DNA of 64,000 nt from Streptomyces cinerochromogenes. GTDB taxonomy: Bacteria; Actinomycetota; Actinomycetes; Streptomycetales; Streptomycetaceae. The position numbers and the translations under genes are program-made. Under the pieces are notes generated by a model. The model was not told the DNA's origin. It was given only the letters and a program-made list of their open reading frames with translations, and ran no database searches. Shown piece after piece: positions 25,096-32,870 of the stretch. The stretch spans positions 62,001-126,000 of the forward strand of contig NZ_BMRM01000020.1 of assembly GCF_014648635.1 (NCBI RefSeq), in the 5' to 3' direction. Numbering within the stretch: position 1 is the stretch's first letter; each line of letters starts with the position of its first letter.

Positions 25096-25956
25096 TCAGG
25101 AGCGCGCGCCGGGCCGTCTCTGGGCCCCCGAGGCCGCCTGCAGCACCCGTACGACCTGGGAGACGCGCGTGTAGACGCCGGGGAGCCCCGGACGCCCGCA
25201 GCCGCTCCCCCAGGACACGAGGCCGATCAGCCGCCCCTTGGCCACCAGAGGCCCACCGCTGTCCCCCTGGCAGCCGTCGGGCCCTCCGGCGGCCTCACCG
25301 GCGCACAGCATGGTGCCGGCCTGGTAGGTGCCGTCGGGACCGCCCGGGTAGGCGCGGGCGCACAGATCGTCGGGCAGCACACGCATGCGTGCGGCGCGGA
25401 GTCGGCGTGTGTACGTTCCCCCGCCGGTCGTGTCGCCCCATCCGGACACCATGGCCTCGGTGCCCGGCGTGTAGGCCGGGTCACCCGCGCCCGCCATGGC
25501 GACGACCGCGCTCTGCGGCAGCTCCCCGGCGAGTCCGAGGACCGCGAAGTCGCCGGAATTGGTCGTGATGTCGTACGCGGGATTGACCCGGATCTCCCGT
25601 ACGGGGATCTCCTGACCCTTGCCGGACAGCAGGTCTGTGCGCCCTGCGATGACCTTGAGATCACGCAGGCGGTTCGGCGCCACCCCGAGGACGTCCTGGG
25701 CCAGACAGTGGGCGGCGGTGAGCACGGTGCTGTGCCCGATGGCCACAGCTCCACAGAACTGCCCCGCCCGCATACCGCCGAACAGGTCACGGCTGGCCAG
25801 CGCCACCGTCCACGGAGCCTGGGACACGTCGATCGGAAACCCGCCGACCACCACGCTGTCGGCAGCTGCGGGAGGGGCGCTCGCCAGGGGCATCGCGGTC
25901 ACGGTGGCCGCCAGGGCCAAGGGGCGGATCAGTGCCCGGGCAAAGGAACGACGCAT
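25096..25956 (-). CDS. Secreted trypsin-like serine protease (S1A)
   Basis: A 286-residue exported protease. Signal peptide residues 1-32 (ASAPPAAA), then mature start near VVVGGFPID. Catalytic triad His83 (TAAHC), Asp136 (SGDFAVL) and Ser233 (GDSGGP). Asp227, six residues before the serine, corresponds to trypsin Asp189, predicting Arg/Lys specificity. Cysteine pairs typical of S1A are present. ATG 25956. The neighbouring hrdB and DUF7455 genes give no functional hint. Confidence 0.94.
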   Translation of the reverse strand: MRRSFARALIRPLALAATVTAMPLASAPPAAADSVVVGGFPIDVSQAPWTVALASRDLFGGMRAGQFCGAVAIGHSTVLTAAHCLAQDVLGVAPNRLRDLKVIAGRTDLLSGKGQEIPVREIRVNPAYDITTNSGDFAVLGLAGELPQSAVVAMAGAGDPAYTPGTEAMVSGWGDTTGGGTYTRRLRAARMRVLPDDLCARAYPGGPDGTYQAGTMLCAGEAAGGPDGCQGDSGGPLVAKGRLIGLVSWGSGCGRPGLPGVYTRVSQVVRVLQAASGAQRRPGARS

Positions 25957-26024
25957 GCATGCTCCTCACTCTGCGGTCCTCCTGGACACCCAGGGTGATC
26001 CACTCGTCACCCACGCGCAGCACG

Positions 26025-26056
26025 AAGGCCCGGCTCCCGCGAGGGAACCGGGCCTT
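26025..26056 (-). terminator. hrdB terminator
   Basis: AAGGCCCGG (26025-26033) pairs with CCGGGCCTT (26048-26056); the stem continues as TCCC/GGGA around a GCGA loop after one mismatch. It starts 19 bases past the hrdB stop. Confidence 0.88.
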
Positions 26057-26074
26057 CGCCGTCTTGGCCGGGAC

Positions 26075-27616
<1,542 letters not shown>

Positions 27617-27730
27617 GAACAACCTCTCGGAACGTTGGAAAACGGCTTCCGGCACCGTCCACTGCGGACAGGAGCCGACCACCGGCCTGGGGATGGGCCG
27701 ACGGCGCGGGCGGGGGCCGGGAAGATGCAC

Positions 27731-27757
27731 AGCGCCTGATGTGGCGTCCGTATTCCC
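27731..27757 (-). promoter_or_regulatory. Candidate sigma-R promoter for hrdB
   Basis: On the minus strand GGGAAT (27757-27752), 18 bases, then GCTG (27733-27730), against the sigma-R consensus GGGAAT-N18-GTTG: one mismatch. Transcription of hrdB by sigma-R from a second promoter is known in S. coelicolor. Confidence 0.6.
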
Positions 27758-27810
27758 TCCGCGGCTGTCACCTCTTAGGTCATCGCGCTGTCTCCACGAG
27801 CGTTACGCCC

Positions 27811-27840
27811 AATCTACGTGGCCCGAGTCACACCCCGTAA
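27811..27840 (-). promoter_or_regulatory. Candidate vegetative promoter for hrdB
   Basis: Minus strand TTACGG (27840-27835), 18-base spacer, TAGATT (27816-27811). Two TTGACC-like hexamers just upstream (27843-27858) may also contribute. Confidence 0.45.
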
Positions 27841-27861
27841 GCGGTCAAAAGCGGTCAGACA

Positions 27862-27885
27862 GGTACAGATGAGATTATCTGTACC
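27862..27885. promoter_or_regulatory. 24-bp palindrome upstream of hrdB
   Basis: GGTACAGAT (27862-27870), spacer GAGATT, ATCTGTACC (27877-27885): perfect 9-bp arms in an A/T-richer patch, flanked by GACAG/CTGTC that could extend it. It lies 246-270 bases before the hrdB start codon, just upstream of the promoter hexamers, and looks like an operator for a dimeric regulator. Confidence 0.65.
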
Positions 27886-27930
27886 CCCTGTCCCGATCAC
27901 ACCGAAGGCCAGGAACATCCCGTCGCACCG

Positions 27931-27969
27931 CCGGACCCCGCCGGACCCACATGGTCCGACGGGGTCCGG
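27931..27969 (-). terminator. whiH terminator
   Basis: CCGGACCCCG (27931-27940) pairs perfectly with CGGGGTCCGG (27960-27969); inside, CGGACC pairs with GGTCCG around a CACAT loop after one mismatch. It lies 85 bases past the whiH stop. Confidence 0.85.
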
Positions 27970-28053
27970 CGACGGCCGGCACCCGGGCCCGGCGTCGTCA
28001 CGAGCACCACGAGCACGCCGCACACCGGCGACCGCACCGCACCCCTCGCGGGG

Positions 28054-28941
28054 TCAGTGCTCGCGCGGGGCAGGTACCACTCGCTCCACCTCGGGGTGGA
28101 CCGTCAGCAGCTGGCGCATGGCCGCCTCCGCGGCCGCACCGTCGCCGGTGCCGAGCGCGTCGACGATCCGCGCGTGCTGCGCGAGGGAGGCCTCGTTCGG
28201 CCGGTCACAGCCGGTGACCGGGCCGCCGGAGACCTGGAGGGCCGCCGAGACGATCCCGGAGAGGTGCTCCAGCATGCGGTTGCCCGCGATCTGGATGAGC
28301 AGCGCGTGGAACTCGGTGTCGGCGCGCGAGTAGGTGAGCGCGTCGCCCTGCGCCATGGCGTGGCTCATGATCTCGACCATGTCGCACAGGCGCTGCTGCA
28401 CCTCCTCGCGCCCGTGCCCGGCGGCGAGGCGGGCGGCGAGCGGCTCGATCGTCCAGCGCAGCTCGCTGAGCTCCCGGCGCTGGTCGTCGCGCTGCGGCCC
28501 GAAGGCCCGCCACTCGATGATGTCCGGGTCGAGGAGGTTCCAGTCGCTCACGGGACGCACACGCGTGCCGACGTTCGGGCGGGCGCTGACCAGGCCCTTG
28601 GCCTCCAGGACGCGGAGGGACTCGCGGACGACGGTGCGGGACACCTCGAACCGCTGGCCGATCTCCTCCGGCACCAGCGGGCGGTCGGCCCCCAGGTCGC
28701 CGGAGACGATCATCTGTCCCAGCTGCTGGACGAGTTGGCCGTGCAGTCCGCGTCCGCGGCTGCCCGCGGCCCGCCGGCCCACGCGGCCCAGCTCGGGATC
28801 CCCGGTGTCCCAGGCCGGCGCGCCGACGCGGTCGGCCACCGGGGCCTCGGCGTAGGGGTAGCGGTCGAGTTCGCCCGGGCCGGCCAGACCTGAGTCTGCG
28901 GGGCGGGCGGCGGTCATCATGGTGTGCGCAAGGGTACTCAC
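28054..28941 (-). CDS. whiH: Sporulation transcription factor WhiH (GntR/FadR family)
   Basis: A 295-residue GntR regulator required in Streptomyces for aerial-hyphal septation. N-terminal extension about 70 residues; winged HTH (EEIGQRFEVSRTVVRESLRV, VLEAKGLVSARPNVGTRV); C-terminal FCD ligand domain with metal/carboxylate-type residues (DTEFHALLIQIAGNRML and the C-terminal histidines). Identity rests on family, the length of 295 residues and its place directly after hrdB, which is the whiH position in S. coelicolor. GTG 28941 follows AAAGGATCC. The promoter region has a sigma-WhiG-like -10 and a perfect palindrome. Confidence 0.92.
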   Translation of the reverse strand: MSTLAHTMMTAARPADSGLAGPGELDRYPYAEAPVADRVGAPAWDTGDPELGRVGRRAAGSRGRGLHGQLVQQLGQMIVSGDLGADRPLVPEEIGQRFEVSRTVVRESLRVLEAKGLVSARPNVGTRVRPVSDWNLLDPDIIEWRAFGPQRDDQRRELSELRWTIEPLAARLAAGHGREEVQQRLCDMVEIMSHAMAQGDALTYSRADTEFHALLIQIAGNRMLEHLSGIVSAALQVSGGPVTGCDRPNEASLAQHARIVDALGTGDGAAAEAAMRQLLTVHPEVERVVPAPREH

Positions 28942-29001
28942 GGATCCTTTGTCGGCGCCGCTTCCAACTCCCTTGAGGTCTTTGGTGAAAAGCACACGAA
29001 A

Positions 29002-29017
29002 GGGTGATCGCTCACCC
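29002..29017. promoter_or_regulatory. Palindrome in the whiH leader, candidate WhiH operator
   Basis: GGGTGA-TCGC-TCACCC, perfect 6-bp arms, 17-32 bases downstream of the candidate -10 element. WhiH is reported to act on its own promoter, so this is a natural autoregulatory site. Confidence 0.6.
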
Positions 29018-29033
29018 CGTCGCAATTGACGCC

Positions 29034-29060
29034 TTATCGGAAAGAAATGGGCTTTCTTCG
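29034..29060 (-). promoter_or_regulatory. Candidate sigma-WhiG promoter of whiH
   Basis: Minus strand CGAA (29060-29057), 15 bases, TCCGATAA (29041-29034). The sigma-WhiG consensus is TAAA-N15/16-GCCGATAA; the -10 matches 7 of 8 positions. whiH is a known direct sigma-WhiG target. Confidence 0.7.
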
Positions 29061-29103
29061 GGGAGTTGTGGGCATAGGGGAACCAGAAGCGTACGGAGGG
29101 TAG

Positions 29104-31806
29104 TCATCGGAGCCTGATGCGCAGCGCCGTGAACAGATACGCGCAGAGCAAGGCGCCGAGCGACAACGCCAGTGCACCGCCCACCGGTTGAGCGAGGGCC
29201 CGCGCGGCCGCGAGCAGGTACCGCTCCCCTCCGAACGGCCACTGCAGCAGGAGAACCTGCCGCATCCGCCCCGGGAAATCGGCGGCCAGGCGCACGGCCG
29301 GTCCCTGCAGTGCCTGGTGCAGGAGGGGAACGACGAGGACGGGTACGGCGAGGACCGCGGCCAGTCCGGCCGTCGTGGACCGGAACACCCCGGCCGCCAG
29401 CACCCCGGCCCAGGCGCAGCCGACGACCAGCCCGAACCAACCCGCGGTGAGCGACAGCCAGTCCGCGGGAACTTGCGTGAGCTCCCGTCCGTAGACGATG
29501 TAGAGCACCTCGGCGTCGCAGCCCACGGTCAGGAAGGCGAGCAGGACCGCGGCGGCTCCGGAGACGAGCAGCTTCGCGGTGAGCAGCCCCAGCCGGCGGG
29601 GGACGGTGCCGCGGTCCGCCGCCAGGGCGGGGTGGCGGAACTCGTCCCCGAAGGCCAGCGCACCGAGCAGCCCGGCCGCGAGCGCCGAGGGCGGCAGTGG
29701 CAGCTGCCCCGGCCACGCCGCGAACAGCCGCGCCCGCGAGGTGTGACCGATCCGCGCCAGGAACACGGCGGTGAGCGCGGAGACCACCAGTGCGGCACCG
29801 CAGGTGAGAAAGCCGGTGCCGATCCCGGTGGCGCGCCGGATCTCGTAGCGGAGGGGGCGCAGGGGGCTGGGGGCGGGGCGGACGGAGATGGGGGGCGGGA
29901 GGGGGGAGGGGGCGGCGAGGGGCCGGACACCGTCAGGGCCGGCGGCGCGGTCGGCCTGCGGCTGCCGTGCGCCGGGGTTCCTGGCGCCGGGGAGGAGGGT
30001 ACGCGTGCCGGTCAGGGTCGTTGCGGGAGTGCGGGTGCCGTGGGTGTGCGGCTCGCGGGCCGTCGCCACTGCGCCGGGGCCGGCGGGGGTGGCCGTCGGG
30101 TCGGCGGACCTGCCCTCGGCGGCTCCGGCAGTCGCCTCACCGGCGCCGCCGCCGGGCGCGGCCTTCTCACCGGAGACGGAGACACCGTTCATCGTGGCGT
30201 CGGCCGCGGCGGCAGCAGCCGGCGAGGCATGGCGGGCGGAGGCAGCGGAGACGGGCAGCGGGCGATCCTGCACGCTCCCTCGATCAGCGGCTTGGCCGTG
30301 TGCAGACCACTCGCCGTCGGCGGCCCCCACCGGCGCCGAGAGGCCGGATTCCGGTTGCCGTTCGCCCACCGGGGAGGGGCCGGCCGCGGCCCGCTCCGCC
30401 TCTGGCGCCGACGGGTCGGCCGGGGTGCGCGCCCACTGGCTCGACGTGTTCCCGGAGGAGGCCGTGTCCACCGACGCGAGATCGGGCGCCGGAGTGTCCG
30501 TGTCCGGCGCCGTCCGGTCGAGGGCGATGACGCGGGATTCGACGGCTTCGGAGTCGGGAGCCGCGGCGCCCGGTGTCATCGCAGACTCCGGGGCGCGCCG
30601 CTCGGTCCCCGGAGAGGCGGCCGTCCTGGTCTCCCTCGAGACCTCCGGCCCCGCGTGTCCGGGAGCCGCCGGCCGCGCGCCCGCGGCTCGGCCGGGCTCC
30701 TTGGGTGAGCCGCCGACTGCGGAGAAACCGAACACCGGACGTCCGCGACCCGCCCACGCGCGGCCGGTCGAGAACCGCTCCCGTTCTCCTTCCGGGGCGT
30801 CGGGGGCCGCCGGGTGCCGCTCCGCCGGACCGCTTTCCGGGCGGGCCTCCCGGTCCACCGCGGCTGCGTCCGGCACCACCTTCCGGGGCTCGGCGGAGCA
30901 CTCTCCCTCGCCGCCCTCGACACCGGCACCCGGCCCCATGTCGCCCACCTCGTCGGCGAGTTGGTGGACGAGGATGCCGTTGCGGAAGGCGATCTCGCCG
31001 ACGTCCGCGGTCGTCGTGCCGTACACCGACAGGCGGTTGCCGTCCTCACGTACGACTTCGACGGAGCGGCGGGCGATCCGGGCGTCCTTGGCCAGCAGGG
31101 CCGCGAGGCGTGCGGCATGGGGGCTGCGGACGGCCACGCGCGGGCGCAGCCGGGTGCGGGCGAAGGCTTTGGCCTCCTGGTCGGCGACGAGTCGGCCGCC
31201 GTCGAGGGTGACGACCCGGTCGGTGATGCGTGCGGCCTCCTTGGGGTCGGCCGTGGTGAAGAGCACGGTGCCGCCCTGGGCTGCGTGGGCCCGCAACATG
31301 CTGTGCAGCCACTGGGCCTCCCGGACGGAGAGACCGTCGGTGGGTTCGTCCAGAACGAGCGTGTGCGGGTCGGGCAGCAGGGCGCAGGCCAGGCCGAGTC
31401 TGCGGTCCATGCCGCGGGACAGGGTGCCGAGGCGCTCTTCGCGGAGGCTGACGAGACCGACCACTTCGAGGACCTCGTCGGCCCGGCGGGCGGGAACCCC
31501 CGATGCGGCACAGAGCATGCGCAGATGGCCGCGGACCGAGCGGGCCGGGTGCCCCGGTACATCTCCGAGGAGAACGCCGACTTCCCATGAGGGGTGGGCG
31601 ATCAGATGGAGAGGGCGGCCCCTGAAGTACGTGACGCCACGCCCCTGTTGGAGCTCAAGCATCAGTTTGAGCACCGTCGTCTTACCCGCGCCGGCGCTCC
31701 CGAGGAGCGCGGTGACATGCCCGGCGCGCGCTTCGAAGGAGATGTCGTCGACGGCGGGCGGATGCGCCTTGCGGGGATTGCTGGTCAGTCCGAAGGCCTG
31801 GATCAC
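29104..31806 (-). CDS. ABC transporter ATPase-permease fusion with long disordered linker
   Basis: A 900-residue single chain. Residues 1-215 form an ABC ATPase: Walker A GSAGAGKTT (about 36-44), a divergent signature LSRGMDRRLGLA, Walker B TLVLDEPTDGL. Residues about 290-640 are a low-complexity Pro/Ala/Gly/Glu/Thr stretch with no visible fold. Residues about 655-900 hold six hydrophobic helices of an ABC-2-like exporter domain (GFLTCGAALVVSALTAVFL ... SLGALLCAYLFTALRIRLR). The order ATPase first, membrane part last is unusual for bacterial exporters, which usually split the two. GTG 31806 (VIQAFGLTSNPR) is preferred to TTG 31815. It lies just upstream of whiH; a developmental link is only conjecture. 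Confidence 0.85.
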   Translation of the reverse strand: MIQAFGLTSNPRKAHPPAVDDISFEARAGHVTALLGSAGAGKTTVLKLMLELQQGRGVTYFRGRPLHLIAHPSWEVGVLLGDVPGHPARSVRGHLRMLCAASGVPARRADEVLEVVGLVSLREERLGTLSRGMDRRLGLACALLPDPHTLVLDEPTDGLSVREAQWLHSMLRAHAAQGGTVLFTTADPKEAARITDRVVTLDGGRLVADQEAKAFARTRLRPRVAVRSPHAARLAALLAKDARIARRSVEVVREDGNRLSVYGTTTADVGEIAFRNGILVHQLADEVGDMGPGAGVEGGEGECSAEPRKVVPDAAAVDREARPESGPAERHPAAPDAPEGERERFSTGRAWAGRGRPVFGFSAVGGSPKEPGRAAGARPAAPGHAGPEVSRETRTAASPGTERRAPESAMTPGAAAPDSEAVESRVIALDRTAPDTDTPAPDLASVDTASSGNTSSQWARTPADPSAPEAERAAAGPSPVGERQPESGLSAPVGAADGEWSAHGQAADRGSVQDRPLPVSAASARHASPAAAAAADATMNGVSVSGEKAAPGGGAGEATAGAAEGRSADPTATPAGPGAVATAREPHTHGTRTPATTLTGTRTLLPGARNPGARQPQADRAAGPDGVRPLAAPSPLPPPISVRPAPSPLRPLRYEIRRATGIGTGFLTCGAALVVSALTAVFLARIGHTSRARLFAAWPGQLPLPPSALAAGLLGALAFGDEFRHPALAADRGTVPRRLGLLTAKLLVSGAAAVLLAFLTVGCDAEVLYIVYGRELTQVPADWLSLTAGWFGLVVGCAWAGVLAAGVFRSTTAGLAAVLAVPVLVVPLLHQALQGPAVRLAADFPGRMRQVLLLQWPFGGERYLLAAARALAQPVGGALALSLGALLCAYLFTALRIRLR

Positions 31807-31959
31807 CTGCAGCAAGATAGCGCGACATGTCTGGTTTTTCGGGTATAAGCCGCTTTGCGGGCGGATGCCGCGTGATCCGGCCTCCTCCCTGTCCGCCGTT
31901 CGATGGAGTCGTCGCCCGGCACGGGCGGTCGGTGCGCCGACCGCCCGGCGGCCCTTTCC

Positions 31960-32718
31960 TCAGACCTCGGGCCGCAGCATCGGCGGGTTGAGCAGGGTGG
32001 CCCCGCCGGCTCGGAAGAGCTGGGCCGGCCTGCCGCCCTGGCGTGTGGTCGTGCCTCCCGTCGGGACGAGGAAGCCGGGGGTTCCGGTGACTTTGCGGTG
32101 GAAGTTGCGCGGGTCGAGTGCCACGCCCCACACCGCCTCGTACACCCGGCGCAGCTCTCCGACGGTGAACTCGGGCGGGCAGAAGGCGGTGGCCAGCGAC
32201 GAGTACTCGATCTTGGAACGGGCGCGCTCCACTCCGTCGGCGAGGATCTGGGCATGGTCGAAGGCGAGCGGCGCCACGGGTTCGCCGTCCCGGCCGTAAC
32301 CGCCCTGCTGGAGCAGTTCCTCGACCGGGGCCCAGCGGGCGTTGCTGGCGTCGCCGCCGGCACGCGGTGCGGGCAGGTCGGGCGCGAGCGCGAGGTGCGC
32401 GACACTGACCACGCGCATCCGCGGGTCCCGCTTGGGGTCGCCGTAGGTGGCGAGCTGCTCCAGATGTGCTCCGTTGTCCTGGACCGGGACCGAGGGGTCG
32501 TGGGCGCACAGCCCGGTCTCCTCGGCCAGCTCGCGCGCCGCCGCCTGGGACAGATCCTCGTCGGCCCGGACGAAGCCGCCGGGCAGCGCCCAGCGCCCCT
32601 GGAAGGGAGGCTCGCCCCTGCGGACCGCCAGCGCGCACAGGGCATGGCGGCGCACGGTCAGCACGACCAGGTCCACGGTGACGGCGAAGGGCGGAAAGGC
32701 TGACGGGTCGTAGGGCAT
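31960..32718 (-). CDS. NrtR-type Nudix-domain transcriptional regulator
   Basis: A 252-residue protein. N-terminal Nudix domain (about 8-150) with an intact Nudix box G-x5-E-x7-REL-x-EE-x-GL (GGFVRADEDLSQAAA, RELAEETGL). The C-terminal winged HTH typical of NrtR (ATAFCPPEFTVGELRRVYEA, NFHRKVTGTPGFLV) fills about 170-252. NrtR proteins sense ADP-ribose-type ligands and repress NAD or other metabolic genes; most have lost Nudix catalysis, whereas here the box looks complete. Plain ADP-ribose pyrophosphatase is the alternative. ATG 32718; no good Shine-Dalgarno is visible. An inverted repeat sits just upstream. Confidence 0.88.
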   Translation of the reverse strand: MPYDPSAFPPFAVTVDLVVLTVRRHALCALAVRRGEPPFQGRWALPGGFVRADEDLSQAAARELAEETGLCAHDPSVPVQDNGAHLEQLATYGDPKRDPRMRVVSVAHLALAPDLPAPRAGGDASNARWAPVEELLQQGGYGRDGEPVAPLAFDHAQILADGVERARSKIEYSSLATAFCPPEFTVGELRRVYEAVWGVALDPRNFHRKVTGTPGFLVPTGGTTTRQGGRPAQLFRAGGATLLNPPMLRPEV

Positions 32719-32731
32719 GCGGCGATCATAG

Positions 32732-32746
32732 TCGTCTTCCTGACGA
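32732..32746. promoter_or_regulatory. Inverted repeat TCGTC-N5-GACGA upstream of the Nudix regulator
   Basis: TCGTC (32732-32736) and GACGA (32742-32746) with a TTCCT spacer, 14 bases before the start codon, in an A/T-richer patch. It may be an autoregulatory operator. Confidence 0.5.
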
Positions 32747-32870
32747 TAAACACTCCCTCCATCGGGCGCATCGGTGCTGGTTCCGCTTCGTTCCGGTATG
32801 GGGCACAGGGCCGGCCCGCGGTTCGTCGGTCCGGTGGTGTCGTCCGAGGTCAGCCTCCTTGCCCGGGAGG

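Larger units (their letters stand above)
27617..28053. other. hrdB promoter region and whiH downstream region
   Basis: 437 bases without a gene. From hrdB outward (minus strand) it contains a sigma-R-like promoter (27731-27757), a housekeeping-like promoter TTACGG-N18-TAGATT (27811-27840), a tandem TTGACCGCTT-like repeat (27839-27857), a 9-bp-arm palindrome (27862-27885) and the whiH terminator (27931-27969). Confidence 0.7.
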
